From positions 2,480,001 to 2,544,000 of the forward strand of contig CAVTEI010000003.1 of NCBI GenBank assembly GCA_963733765.1: 64,000 nt of DNA, in the 5' to 3' direction. This document shows positions 8,516 through 20,385 of the stretch, piece by piece (within the stretch, counting starts at the first letter, position 1; the number at the start of each line of letters is the position of its first letter). The position numbers and the translations under genes were made by a program. Source of the stretch: DATKAS01 sp963733765. Lineage in GTDB: Bacteria; Actinomycetota; Acidimicrobiia; Acidimicrobiales; DATKAS01. Under the pieces are notes generated by a model. That model saw only the letters and a list, made by a program, of their open reading frames with translations. It ran no database searches and was not told where the DNA came from.

Positions 8516-9079
8516 ATGCCCGCGATCACCACGAACGACCTGAAGAACGGCATCACCCTCCAGCTCGACAACGGCCTGTTCACGATCGTGGACTTCCAGC
8601 ACGTGAAGCCGGGCAAGGGCGGCGCGTTCGTGCGCACGACCCTGCGCAATGCGCGTACCGGAGCCGTGATCGATCGCACGTTTCGCGCGGCCGAGAAGGT
8701 GGAGCAAGCGATCGTCGACAAGCGCGAGATGCAGTTCCTCTACCGAGAGGCTGAGGAGTACGTGTTCATGGACACCGAGAGCTACGAGCAGCTGCACGTG
8801 GCGCCCGCTGCTCTCGGCAACGCGTCGGGCTACCTCATCGAGTCCTCGACGGCCATCCTCGCGATGTACGACGGCGAGATCATCGGCGTCGACATCCCCG
8901 CGTCGGTCGAGCTCGAGGTGACCCAGACCGAGCCGGGCCTGCAAGGCGATCGCGTGTCGGGTGCCCGCAAGCCCGCCACTTTGCAGACGGGGATCACGGT
9001 GCAGGTGCCGCTCTTCGTGAACATCGGCGATCGCGTGAAGGTCGACACGCGCAGCGGCGAGTACCTCACGCGCGTGTGA
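8516..9079 (+). CDS. efp: Translation elongation factor P
   Basis: Binds the ribosome between the P and E sites and relieves stalling at polyproline. The full three-domain length (187 aa) is present. The KOW-like N-terminal domain carries the tip loop HVKPGKGGAFVR, whose Lys contacts the peptidyl-tRNA CCA end. The C-terminal OB domain ends in GDRVKVDTRSGEYLTRV. The loop is PGKGG. No EpmA or EarP-type modification gene is seen in the window. The nusB start overlaps its stop by 4 nt. Confidence 0.96.
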   Translation: MPAITTNDLKNGITLQLDNGLFTIVDFQHVKPGKGGAFVRTTLRNARTGAVIDRTFRAAEKVEQAIVDKREMQFLYREAEEYVFMDTESYEQLHVAPAALGNASGYLIESSTAILAMYDGEIIGVDIPASVELEVTQTEPGLQGDRVSGARKPATLQTGITVQVPLFVNIGDRVKVDTRSGEYLTRV

Positions 9080-9495
9080 GCACCCCCGAGCCTCCCCAGT
9101 CCGTCGAACGGCGTCGGGAGGCTCGCGAGCGTGCTCTCGCGCTCCTCTATGAAGCCGAGGCCAAGGGCGTCGCGCCAGCGGAGCTCCTGGCAAGCCTGCC
9201 GGTGGCGCCCGACCCGTTTGCGGTCGAGCTCGTCACAGGGGTGGGGGACACGATGGAGCACCTCGACAAGCACATCGGCGCCGTGGCCAAGGGCTGGACG
9301 GTCGCCCGGATGCCCGCGATCGACCGTGCGTTGCTGCGGGTCGGCTGCTACGAGCTGCTGCACTCACCCGACACGCCGAAGGCGGTGGTCATCAACGAGG
9401 CCGTCGAGCTCGCGGGCCGCTTCTCGACCGACGACTCCAGCCGCTTCGTGAACGGCGTGCTCTCCAAGCTCGCCGCGGACCTGCGCACCGACTGA
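9076..9495 (+). CDS. nusB: Transcription antitermination factor NusB
   Basis: A small all-helical protein that with NusE (S10) binds boxA RNA and supports antitermination on rRNA operons. The 139-aa sequence has the family pattern RREARERALALLYEAE at the N-terminus, and PAIDRALLRVGCYELLH then VVINEAVELAGRFSTDDSSRFVNGVLSKL at the C-terminus. It is coupled to efp by a GTGA overlap. It is likely the last gene of the aroC-nusB transcription unit, because a new promoter follows. Confidence 0.95.
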   Translation: MSTPEPPQSVERRREARERALALLYEAEAKGVAPAELLASLPVAPDPFAVELVTGVGDTMEHLDKHIGAVAKGWTVARMPAIDRALLRVGCYELLHSPDTPKAVVINEAVELAGRFSTDDSSRFVNGVLSKLAADLRTD

Positions 9496-9515
9496 GAAAG
9501 TTTCTTGGTTGGAGG

Positions 9516-9544
9516 TTGCAAGGCGCGGCGCGTCGAACTAGAGT
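9516..9544 (+). promoter_or_regulatory. Promoter of the DUF222/HNH gene
   Basis: TTGCAA at 9516-9521 and TAGAGT at 9539-9544 are separated by exactly 17 nt. The -10 box lies inside the LexA operator at 9533-9548, so LexA binding should block RNA polymerase. Confidence 0.6.
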
Positions 9545-9548
9545 TCGA
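9533..9548 (+). promoter_or_regulatory. LexA-binding SOS box
   Basis: TCGAACTAGAGTTCGA is a perfect match to the actinobacterial SOS box TCGAAC-N4-GTTCGA and a perfect inverted repeat outside the spacer. It overlaps the putative -10 box and lies 43 nt before the GTG of the DUF222/HNH gene. SOS boxes are known upstream of some REP13E12-family (DUF222/HNH) genes in Mycobacterium tuberculosis, which fits. Confidence 0.85.
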
Positions 9549-9591
9549 TTACTTCCCTTGATGCTGGATCACGCGTGTCGGGAGGTGAGTC

Positions 9592-10821
9592 GTGGCACCG
9601 GAAGACCTTGTCGCAACATTCGACGCCGTGCGCGCGCTCGACGATCGTTCGCCGCTGACCGAGGTGAAGGCCGCAGCGACGCGCGTGGCGAAGGTGCGGG
9701 CCTGGTGCGACGCCGCAGACGTGAAGATCGCCGGGCTGATCGCGGCGCTCTCGCCGGTTCCTGAGAACGACATGGCGCGGTCGAGCAGGGCGTCGCGCCG
9801 GAAGGCCAAGCGCGACATGTCCCGCAAGCAGACAGTCGAGAAGGTGCCTGGGCTGGGTGATGCGCTCGCGAACGGTGACGTCGGTGGCGAGCACGTCGAT
9901 GCCGTCACCGACGCGCTGGCCGGCGTCGCGGGCACCGCGGCGCTCGAGTTGGCACGACGAGCCGGAGAACTGGTCGAGGACGCGGACGGGTGGTCGCCGG
10001 AGGAGCTGGCACGACGCCTTCGGGCCGAGCGGCGCAAGCTCGACGACGAGGCCGGGGTCGACCGCCTCGAGCGACAACGGCGCGACAGTCGGTACCGGTC
10101 GAAGGTCGACCCGGTGACAGGCATGTACAAGTTCTGGGGCCAGCTCGATCCGCTCAGCGGCCTAAGACTGTCGAACTGGCTCGCGGCCGAGGTCGCAGCC
10201 CGGTTCGCCGAGGCCGTGCCCGACGGCGCGCCGAGTGACCCTGTCGAGAGGAACGCGTTTCTCGCGGCACTTGCACTGCATGGCCTGGTCGAGCGCGGCG
10301 CGACGGGGCAGGGTGCGACCGGTCGCGGGTCGAGCCGACCGGAGATGACGGTCGTGATCGACACTCGCGTGGCCGACGAGCACGGCGCACCGGTCGTCGA
10401 CTGGGGCCTACCGGTGGACCTTCCCCACGAGGTGCTGGTCGATCTGTTCGGGCAGTCCGACGTCGCGGCCGTGATCGTCCGCAATGGGGCCGTGGTCCAC
10501 GCTCCGGGTCGCATGAACTTGGGCCGCATGACCCGCCTCGCGAATGGGGCCCAGCGGCGGGTGTTGCGCGGTCTGTACCCGCGGTGTGCGATTCCGGACT
10601 GCCCAGTTCGCTTCGATCACTGCAAGATCCACCACGTGGTCTGGTGGCGGCACGGTGGCCGCACTGATCTCGACAACCTGCTGCCGGTGTGCTTCCGCCA
10701 CCATCGGGCGATTCATCACGAAGGCTGGACGATCGAGCTCACCGCGGACCGGACCCTCGTGGTGACCCTGCCCGACGGCACCGTCATGTCGACCGGGCCG
10801 CCTCGGCGGGCGGCGGCGTGA
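9592..10821 (+). CDS. DUF222/HNH endonuclease domain protein (REP13E12-like family)
   Basis: The N-terminal ~270 residues are the helical DUF222 region, with the segment DPVTGMYKFWGQLDPLSGLRL typical of the family. The C-terminus is an HNH nuclease: CAIPDCPVRFDHCKIHHVVWW, then GGRTDLDNLLPVCFRHHRAIHHEGW, with Cys pairs and the His-Asn-His pattern. GGAGGTGAG at 9580-9588 precedes GTG 9592. The family is abundant and often multicopy in actinobacteria; its function is poorly known, perhaps a mobile or DNA-damage-related nuclease. It sits between nusB and the pyr operon, usually adjacent genes, so it is probably an insertion. The SOS box suggests induction by DNA damage. Confidence 0.85.
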   Translation: MAPEDLVATFDAVRALDDRSPLTEVKAAATRVAKVRAWCDAADVKIAGLIAALSPVPENDMARSSRASRRKAKRDMSRKQTVEKVPGLGDALANGDVGGEHVDAVTDALAGVAGTAALELARRAGELVEDADGWSPEELARRLRAERRKLDDEAGVDRLERQRRDSRYRSKVDPVTGMYKFWGQLDPLSGLRLSNWLAAEVAARFAEAVPDGAPSDPVERNAFLAALALHGLVERGATGQGATGRGSSRPEMTVVIDTRVADEHGAPVVDWGLPVDLPHEVLVDLFGQSDVAAVIVRNGAVVHAPGRMNLGRMTRLANGAQRRVLRGLYPRCAIPDCPVRFDHCKIHHVVWWRHGGRTDLDNLLPVCFRHHRAIHHEGWTIELTADRTLVVTLPDGTVMSTGPPRRAAA

Positions 10822-10901
10822 CGGCGGCAAATGGGCGGGAGCGGAGGTGGCCGGAATGTGGGCGCGGCGCTCCCGCGCGCCCTGGTATCTTCGCGTCCCG
10901 A

Positions 10902-10932
10902 CCGTGAAGCGGGTCCTGTGAGGCCCGTACGG
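10902..10932 (+). promoter_or_regulatory. PyrR-binding RNA hairpin of the pyr leader
   Basis: Stem CGGG/CCCG (10910-10913 with 10924-10927) closes the loop TCCTGTGAGG at 10914-10923. An outer stem CCGT/ACGG (10902-10905 with 10929-10932) lies across a purine bulge. The GTGAGG loop is the conserved PyrR recognition element. A possible -10 box TATCTT lies at 10886-10891. AGGAG (10934-10938) and a GTG (10945) follow immediately, so PyrR bound to UMP could also block translation of a leader reading frame. Confidence 0.75.
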
Positions 10933-10968
10933 CAGGAGTAGCGAGTGGCAGAGAGAGAACGTCGTACT

Positions 10969-10992
10969 ACGCCCCCGTTCGGGGGCGTTTTC
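10969..10992 (+). terminator. Rho-independent attenuator upstream of pyrR
   Basis: ACGCCCCCG (10969-10977) pairs with CGGGGGCGT (10980-10988), followed by TTTT. It lies between the PyrR hairpin and pyrR, which fits attenuation of the pyr operon when UMP is plentiful. Confidence 0.75.
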
Positions 10993-11011
10993 CGTTCCTC
11001 ACAAGCGGGTC

Positions 11012-11512
11012 ATGGACGCCGACGACGTCGCACGGGCCACGGTGCGCATCGCCCACGAGGTGATCGAGCGCAACCACGGCCTCGACAGCGTCGTCGTGAT
11101 CGGATTGCAGACCGGCGGTGTGCCGCTGGCGGCCCGGCTCGTCGACGCGATAGCCCGGATCGAGCACGTTCGGGTGCCGGTCGGCACGCTCGACGTCGCG
11201 TTCTACCGCGACGACATCGGCATCCGTCCTGTGCTGCCGGAAGCGGTGACCGACATCGAGTTCGCGGTCGATGGCGCCACGGTGGTGCTGGTCGACGACG
11301 TGCTGTTCACCGGACGCACCATCCGGGCCGCCCTCAACGCGTTGAACGACTACGGGCGGCCCCGCTCGGTGCAGCTGGCGGTGATGATCGACCGCGGTCA
11401 TCGCGAGCTACCGATCCGCCCCGACTACGTCGGCAAGAACCTGCCGACCCGGCGCGACGAGATGGTCGACGTCAGCGAGGACGGCGTGCACCTGGGGGAG
11501 ATGCGCAAATGA
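11012..11512 (+). CDS. pyrR: Bifunctional pyr operon regulator / uracil phosphoribosyltransferase PyrR
   Basis: Binds pyr leader RNA in response to UMP/PRPP and has weak uracil phosphoribosyltransferase activity. The 166-aa protein begins MDADDVARATVRIAHEVIER and carries the PRPP loop VVLVDDVLFTGRTIRAA. VAFYRDDIG and MIDRGHRELPIRPDYVGKN are also present. ATG 11012 has no clear ribosome-binding site. The in-frame codons just before it (HKRV) resemble extra N-terminal residues of homologues. A strong AGGAG-GTG at 10945 lies in another frame, so the start is uncertain. The stop overlaps the pyrB start (ATGA). Confidence 0.9.
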   Translation: MDADDVARATVRIAHEVIERNHGLDSVVVIGLQTGGVPLAARLVDAIARIEHVRVPVGTLDVAFYRDDIGIRPVLPEAVTDIEFAVDGATVVLVDDVLFTGRTIRAALNALNDYGRPRSVQLAVMIDRGHRELPIRPDYVGKNLPTRRDEMVDVSEDGVHLGEMRK

Positions 11513-12432
11513 AGCATCTCCTGTCGATCGCCGACCTCGGCCGCGACGGCATCGAGGAGCTGCTGCGTCTCACCGACTCGTTCGTCGAGGTGAGCGAGCG
11601 CTCGATCCCGAAGGTGCCCGCGCTGCGCGGACGCACTGTCGTCTCGCTGTTCTACGAGGACTCGACCCGAACCCGGCTCTCGTTCGAGACCGCGGCCAAG
11701 CGGCTCTCGGCCGACACGATGTCGTTCACCGTCGGATCGTCGTCGGTGAACAAGGGCGAGTCTCTACGCGACACCGTCGAGACGATCCATGCGATGGGCG
11801 TCGATGCGGTCGTGGTGCGACACAAGTCGTCCGGTGTCCCGTGGCAGATCGCGAGCTGGATCGACGCGTCGATCATCAACGCCGGCGATGGATGGCACGA
11901 GCACCCGACCCAGGCCCTGCTCGACTGCTACACGATCCGCGCCGAGCTCGGGCGTCCGATCTCGGATCTCCATGTCGCGATCGTCGGAGACATCAAGCAC
12001 TCGCGGGTCGCGAGGTCGAACGTCTTGGCGTTGACCTTGCTGGGTGCCCGGGTCACGCTTGTCGGCCCCGACACTTTGCTGCCCCCGAGCCTCGAAGGAT
12101 GGGGCGTCGACGTCACCGGTGACCTCGACGATGTGCTGCCGAAATGCGACGTCGTGTACCTCTTGCGCATGCAGCTGGAACGTCAGCACGAGGCGCTCGT
12201 CCCCTCGTTGCGCGAGTACAGCTCGCGCTTCGGCCTTGACCGGGCCCGCGTCGAGAGGCTTCCGGAGCACGCACTCGTCATGCATCCGGGTCCGATGAAC
12301 CGCGGCGTCGAGATCGCGGCCGACGTCGCCGACCTGCCGCGCGCGGTGATCACTCAGCAGGTGCGCAACGGCGTGGCGGTGCGGATGGCAGTGCTCTATC
12401 AGTTGCTCGGCTCGGGAGCCAGCCTTGGCTGA
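11509..12432 (+). CDS. pyrB: Aspartate carbamoyltransferase catalytic subunit PyrB
   Basis: Condenses carbamoyl phosphate with aspartate. The 307-aa protein shows the carbamoyl-phosphate motif STRTRLSFE near residue 51, GESLRDT, HPTQALLDCYT and MHPGPMNRGVEI. No regulatory subunit (pyrI) is present, as expected in actinobacteria. An open frame extends upstream to 10945 through pyrR in the wrong frame. It carries no conserved sequence there, so I use the ATG that overlaps the pyrR stop. It overlaps pyrC by 8 nt. Confidence 0.95.
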   Translation: MKHLLSIADLGRDGIEELLRLTDSFVEVSERSIPKVPALRGRTVVSLFYEDSTRTRLSFETAAKRLSADTMSFTVGSSSVNKGESLRDTVETIHAMGVDAVVVRHKSSGVPWQIASWIDASIINAGDGWHEHPTQALLDCYTIRAELGRPISDLHVAIVGDIKHSRVARSNVLALTLLGARVTLVGPDTLLPPSLEGWGVDVTGDLDDVLPKCDVVYLLRMQLERQHEALVPSLREYSSRFGLDRARVERLPEHALVMHPGPMNRGVEIAADVADLPRAVITQQVRNGVAVRMAVLYQLLGSGASLG

Positions 12433-13741
12433 GCTCGTGGTTCCTCTCGTCATCAAGGGCGGCCGGGTCGTCGACGAGACCGGCAGTCGCCGCGCCGACG
12501 TGCTGATCGGCGAGGACGGCCGCATCGCCGCGATCGGTGAAGACCTGGGTGACGACCTCGGAAACGGTCACTCGGCGCGCGTCACGCTCGACGCGTCGGG
12601 GTGCGTCGTCGCCCCGGGGCTGGTCGATCTCCACACGCACTTGCGTCAGCCCGGCCGCGAAGAGGCCGAGACGATCGAGAGCGGTTCGCGAGCGGCGGCG
12701 CTCGGAGGCTTCACGGCCGTCGTCGCGATGCCGAACACGGAGCCCGCGATCGATTGCGCCGCGGTGGTGCACGAGGTCTTCGATCTCGGGAGGCAGGCGG
12801 GCTTGTGCGACGTGCACGTTGCTGGCGCGATCACGGTCGGTCGGCGGGGCGATCACTTGGCGCCGATGGCCGAGATGGCGGCGCTCGGCGTTCGCCTTTT
12901 CACTGACGATGGGCGCGGCGTGCAGGACGCGTCGCTCATGCGGCGCGCCCTCGAATACTCGGGCGGGCTCGGCGTCACGCTCGCCCAGCACTGCGAGGAC
13001 GAAACCCTCGCCGCTGGCGGGCACATGCATGAGGGGGAGTGGTCGAGCCGGCTCGGCATCGCCGGTCAGCCCGCAGAGGCCGAGGAGCTGATGGTGATGC
13101 GCGACATCGCGCTCGCGCGGCTCACTGGCGCGTCGGTGCACTTCCAACACCTGTCGACGATGGGTTCGGTCGCGATGGTTCGCGCTGCCCGAGCGAATGG
13201 CCTGGCCGTCACTGCCGAGGCCACGCCTCATCACTTCACGCTCACGCATGCGGCGTGTGCGGGGTTCGACCCGGTGTTCAAGGTGAACCCGCCGCTGCGC
13301 ACCGAGGCCGATGTGGCGGCGATCCGGGCTGGTTTGGCCGACGGCGCCCTCGACGCCATCGCGACCGACCACGCCCCGCACGCGCAGGAAGCCAAGGAGC
13401 AGCCGTTCGATCAGGCCCCGCCAGGGATGCTCGGCCTCGAGACTGCCCTGGCGTTGGCGCTCACCGAGCTGGACCTCTCCATCGAGGACGTCCTCGCGCT
13501 CATGTCGTGGCGCCCGGCCGCTATCGCCGGGCTGCGAGCGGCGCACGGCGGGCCGATCGCGCCGGGCTATCCCGCGAACTTGTGCGTGATCGACCCCGCG
13601 GCGCAGTGGACTGTCGAGCCGTCGTTGCTCGCCAGCCGCAGCCGGAACACCCCGTATGCCGGGCGAACGCTCACGGGCCGGGTGCGCCACACGCTGCTGT
13701 TCGGCGAGCCGGTTGTGATCGACGGCGAGGCGCAGCGATGA
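12425..13741 (+). CDS. pyrC: Dihydroorotase PyrC (type I)
   Basis: Zinc amidohydrolase that cyclises carbamoyl aspartate to dihydroorotate. Metal ligands and substrate residues are visible: GLVDLHTHLRQPGREEAE, MPNTEPA, TDDGRGVQ, the His-containing AQHCED and ATPHHFTLT, and the catalytic Asp in IATDHAPHA. The length of 438 aa is normal. TTG 12425 is the first usable start and overlaps the pyrB 3' end, a common arrangement. carA follows after 10 nt. Confidence 0.94.
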   Translation: MAELVVPLVIKGGRVVDETGSRRADVLIGEDGRIAAIGEDLGDDLGNGHSARVTLDASGCVVAPGLVDLHTHLRQPGREEAETIESGSRAAALGGFTAVVAMPNTEPAIDCAAVVHEVFDLGRQAGLCDVHVAGAITVGRRGDHLAPMAEMAALGVRLFTDDGRGVQDASLMRRALEYSGGLGVTLAQHCEDETLAAGGHMHEGEWSSRLGIAGQPAEAEELMVMRDIALARLTGASVHFQHLSTMGSVAMVRAARANGLAVTAEATPHHFTLTHAACAGFDPVFKVNPPLRTEADVAAIRAGLADGALDAIATDHAPHAQEAKEQPFDQAPPGMLGLETALALALTELDLSIEDVLALMSWRPAAIAGLRAAHGGPIAPGYPANLCVIDPAAQWTVEPSLLASRSRNTPYAGRTLTGRVRHTLLFGEPVVIDGEAQR

Positions 13742-13751
13742 CGGCTGGATC

Positions 13752-14854
13752 ATGAAGCCCGAGATGACGAGACCCGAGGCGTTGCTCGTGCTCTCCGACG
13801 GCACGACGTTCGAGGGCGAGGCGATCGGCGCGCCGACGTCGATCTCGAGTGGCGAGGTTGTGTTCAACACGGTGCTGTCCGGCTACCAGGAAGTGATCAC
13901 CGACCCCTCCTATGCCGGACAGATCATCACCTTCACCTACCCCCACATCGGCAACTACGGTGCGACGCCCCTCGACGACGAGAGCCGCCGGCCGTTCTGT
14001 CGCGGGGTCATCGTGCGCGACTTCAACGACCGGCCGAGCAGCTGGCGCGCGAACGAGAGCCTCGACGCCTTCTTCGTCCGCCATGGCGTCGCGGGCATCA
14101 CCGGTGTCGACACCCGTCGCCTCACTCGCCACATCCGGGAGGCGGGGGCGATGCCGGGCGCGTTCGGCACCGCGTCCGAGGCGGACCTTCTCGCGGCCGC
14201 CAAGGGCGAGCCCGGAACCGACGGCATCGATCTCGCAGCGACAGTCACCTGTGCCGAGCCGTACGTGGTCGGCTCCGGCCCCTACCGCGTCGTCGCGTAC
14301 GACTACGGCATCAAGGCGACAATGCTCCGCCACCTGAGCGAGCTCGCAACCGTCGAGGTCGTCCCCGCTTCGACGCCCGCGAGCGAGGTGCTGGCGCGGA
14401 AGCCCGACGGCGTGTTCCTGTCGAATGGTCCCGGCGACCCCACCGCGGTCGCCGGAGCGACTGACAACATCGGGCGGTTGCTCGGCGAGGTGCCGGTCTT
14501 CGGCATCTGCCTCGGACATCAGCTCTTGGGGATGACGCTCGGTGCCCGTGCGTTCAAGCTGCCGTTCGGGCATCACGGCGGCAATCACCCCGTGCGGCAC
14601 CTCGCGACGGGTCAAGTCGAGATCACGAGCCAGAACCACAACTTCGCCGTCGATGCAGAGGGGCTTCCCGCTGCCGATGTCACGCATGTGAACCTCAACG
14701 ACGGGGTCGTCGAGGGACTCCGCTGTCGCGACGTGCCCGCGTTCAGCGTGCAGTACCACCCGGAGGCCGGTCCCGGGCCGCACGACGCGCGCTATCTCTT
14801 CGATGAGTTCGAGCGGCTGATGGCGGGCAGCTCGCGGATGAGTGGGGCGCGCTG

Positions 14855-14855
<1 letters not shown>
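13752..14855 (+). CDS. carA: Carbamoyl-phosphate synthase small subunit CarA
   Basis: Glutamine amidotransferase subunit that delivers ammonia to CarB. The N-terminal domain shows GEVVFNTVLSGYQEVITDPSY and GITGVDTRRLTRHIR. The class I GATase domain has GPGDP, the nucleophile Cys in FGICLGHQLLG, and the His-Glu pair in VQYHPEAGPGPHD. 367 aa. The last base of the stop is the first base of carB's ATG (TGATG), so the two are coupled. Confidence 0.96.
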
Positions 14856-18144
<3,289 letters not shown>

Positions 18145-18145
<1 letters not shown>

Positions 18146-19107
18146 TGTCTGAAGGGTCGATGTCTCGCGTCGACCTCTCGACTCGTGTCGGCGAGGTGGT
18201 GCTTCCCAATCCGATCATGACGGCGTCGGGTACTTCGGGTCACGGGGACGAGTTGCGTCGCTATCTCGAGCTGCGCGAGCTCGGCGCGGTGGTCGTGAAG
18301 TCGCTCGCTCCGTACGCGTGGGGCGGAAACGCGCCGCCGCGGCTCCGTCCGGTGACGGCCGGCATGATCAACAGCGTCGGGCTCCAAGGTCCCGGTGTCG
18401 AAGCGTGGCTTGCGGATGATCTGCCCCGTCTCGAGCGCACCGGCGCGCGCATCGTCGTGAGCACCTGGGGGCGATCCGTCGACGACTATGCCCGTGCCGC
18501 AGCGATGCTTGCGGCTGCGCCGCCATCAGTCGTGGCGGTCGAGGTGAACCTGAGCTGTCCGAACCTCGACGGCGGGTTGCATCTCTTCGCGCACTCGCCA
18601 ACGGCCACGGCGGAGGCGATCGCGGCGTCGCGTATCTGCGGGCGGCCGGTGTGGGCCAAGCTCAGCCCCAACACCGACCAGTTGGTCGCGGTCGCCGCGG
18701 CTGCACATGAGGCCGGAGCGTCTGCAGTCACGCTCGTCAACACGGTGATGGGCATGGTGATCGACCTGGAGCACCGTCGTCCCGCTCTGGGCGGGGGTGG
18801 TGGCGGTTTGTCGGGCCGGGCCATCCACCCGGTTGCGGTCCGCGCCGTGTTCGAGGTGCATGCCGCTTTCCCGAACCTGCCGATCGTGGGCGTCGGGGGA
18901 GTGGCCACTGGCGCCGACGCGGTCGAGCTGATCATGGCCGGCGCGTCGGCGGTTCAGGTCGGAACCGCCACGTTCGCGAATCCCGAGGCTCCGCGACATG
19001 TGCTCGACGGACTGCGAGACTGGTGCCGCCATCACGAAGTGAGAGCAGTCACCGAGTTGGTGGGCGTGGCGCACGGGGCGCACGCGCAGCAGGGAGATCC
19101 GAGATGA
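18145..19107 (+). CDS. pyrD: Dihydroorotate dehydrogenase PyrD, class 1 (1B-like)
   Basis: Oxidises dihydroorotate to orotate with FMN. The sequence shows PNPIMTASGTSGHG, VVVKSLAPYAWGGN and NSVGLQGPGVE. VEVNLSCPN carries the catalytic Cys of class 1 enzymes (class 2 has Ser). NTVMGMVIDLEHRRP, GGLSGRAIHPVAVR and VGVGGVATGADAVELIMAGA follow. The pattern is closest to class 1B, which normally pairs with the FeS/FAD subunit PyrK; no pyrK gene is in the operon or window. The start ATG 18145 overlaps the carB stop; ATG 18160 is an alternative. Confidence 0.9.
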
Positions 19108-19117
19108 GGGCTGGGCA

Positions 19118-19837
19118 GTGAGCACGCAGGAGGTCACGACGGACGGGGTCGCCACCCGTGACCGGTTGGCGCTCGCGCTCGACGTCGACGATCTCGTCGA
19201 GGCGATCAGACTCGGCCGTCTTCTGCGCCCGTGGTTCGGCACGGCCAAGGTCGGTCTCGAGCTGTTCAGTGCGGCCGGGCCCGAAGCCATCGGTGCATTC
19301 GCCGACCTCGGCTACCGCGTGTTCCTTGATCTGAAGCTCCACGACATCCCGACGACCGTGCACCGCGCCGCGCGCGTGCTCGGCGCGTTGGGAGTCGACT
19401 ACCTCACGCTGCACGCGCAAGGCGGGGTTGCGATGCTGCGAGCGGGCGTGGACGGGCTCGTCGAGGGCGCGGAGCGGGCAGGGCTGCAGCCGCCGACAGC
19501 GCTCGCCGTCACGATCTTGACCAGCGACGACGACGCGCCCGAGCACATCCTGCCGAAGCGGGTCGGCGCGGCGGTCGAAAGTGGGTGCGGCGGCATCGTG
19601 TGTGCGGCCGGCGACGTGCGCGACGCCGCGCTGTTCGCCCCCCGGCTGACGATCGTGGTTCCCGGCACCCGTCCGGACGGCGCGCCGCATCACGATCAGG
19701 CGCGGGTCGCGACGCCCCGACAGGCGCTCGAGGCGGGCGCCGATCTGCTCGTCGTCGGCCGCGCGGTCACCGAATCGAGCGACCCGAGTCGAGCTGCGGA
19801 AGCGCTCATCGCGTCGCTCGCCGAGTCGATCACGTAG
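19118..19837 (+). CDS. pyrF: Orotidine 5'-phosphate decarboxylase PyrF
   Basis: Decarboxylates OMP to UMP. The TIM-barrel catalytic array is seen in FLDLKLHDIPTTV (Lys-x-x-x-x-Asp pattern). LALALDV lies at the N-terminus, VVPGTRPDGAPHHDQARV near the phosphate site, and GADLLVVGRAVT at the end. This is the short (~240 aa) bacterial form. GTG 19118 follows pyrD by 10 nt. pyrE (orotate phosphoribosyltransferase) is not in the window. Confidence 0.95.
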   Translation: MSTQEVTTDGVATRDRLALALDVDDLVEAIRLGRLLRPWFGTAKVGLELFSAAGPEAIGAFADLGYRVFLDLKLHDIPTTVHRAARVLGALGVDYLTLHAQGGVAMLRAGVDGLVEGAERAGLQPPTALAVTILTSDDDAPEHILPKRVGAAVESGCGGIVCAAGDVRDAALFAPRLTIVVPGTRPDGAPHHDQARVATPRQALEAGADLLVVGRAVTESSDPSRAAEALIASLAESIT

Positions 19838-19968
19838 CTGCTCCGAGCGGTCGTGTTGCCTCGCTCCGCGTCGGCGACGAACAGCGGTCCAAAGCAGCCC
19901 GAGAAATCAGCCCGTCAACTTGCTGACCAGGAGTTACCACGCGAAAGGGGCGCCGTGGGTGGGGGGAG

Positions 19969-19997
19969 TTCGACCCCAGAAAGGCCCGCGCTAGGGT
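19969..19997 (+). promoter_or_regulatory. Putative promoter for mihF
   Basis: TTCGAC at 19969-19974, a 17-nt spacer and TAGGGT at 19992-19997. The -10 box lies 7 nt before ATG 20005, so the mihF mRNA could be leaderless. The 167-nt pyrF-mihF gap holds no gene. Confidence 0.45.
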
Positions 19998-20004
19998 GCC
20001 CAGC

Positions 20005-20337
20005 ATGCCGAATCCTCCCCCCCTTTCTGCTGACCAGCGAGCCGCCGCCCTGAAGAAGGCAGCCGAGGTTCGCACCCTGCGGGCCGAGCTCAAGGAGAAG
20101 CTCAAGATGGGCTCGGTCACGCTTCCCGAAGTGCTGGCTCAGGCCAAGGGCGACGACGTCGTGGGCAAGTTGAAGGTGCTGGCGCTCCTCGAGTCCCTTC
20201 CTGGCGTGGGCAAGGTGCAAGCCCGCCGGATCATGGAAGAGATCGGGATCAGCGAGTCCCGCCGGGTGGCCGGTCTCGGCGCCCAACAGCGCGAGGCGCT
20301 GCTCGCGCACCCGAAGCTGCAGCCGTCTGACGCCTGA
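20005..20337 (+). CDS. mihF: Actinobacterial integration host factor mIHF
   Basis: A small nucleoid-associated protein specific to actinobacteria. The 110-aa sequence has a basic helical N-terminus (SADQRAAALKKAAEVRTLRAEL). The helix-two-turn-helix core includes KLKVLALLESLPGVGKVQARRIMEEIGI, then SRRVAGLGAQQREAL. It stands between pyrF and gmk as in Mycobacterium and Streptomyces. ATG 20005 is chosen over GTG 19996 because it gives the family N-terminus and fits the -10 box 7 nt upstream. Confidence 0.93.
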   Translation: MPNPPPLSADQRAAALKKAAEVRTLRAELKEKLKMGSVTLPEVLAQAKGDDVVGKLKVLALLESLPGVGKVQARRIMEEIGISESRRVAGLGAQQREALLAHPKLQPSDA

Positions 20338-20351
20338 TCCTGCATCTTGAT

Positions 20352-20378
20352 TTGATCGAGTTGATCGAGATGATCGGG
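20352..20378 (+). repeat. 9-bp tandem repeat, three copies, before gmk
   Basis: TTGATCGAG at 20352-20360 and 20361-20369, and the variant ATGATCGGG at 20370-20378. The third unit contains the only ATG near the gmk P-loop. It is out of frame with the P-loop by one base. Confidence 0.7.
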
Positions 20379-20385
20379 CCCTGAC

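Noticed and set aside
10945..12432. A single 495-codon protein starting at GTG 10945 and ending with PyrB
   Set aside because: The first ~190 codons are the wrong frame of pyrR (Arg-rich, no motifs). PyrB starts at ATG 11509, which overlaps the pyrR stop.
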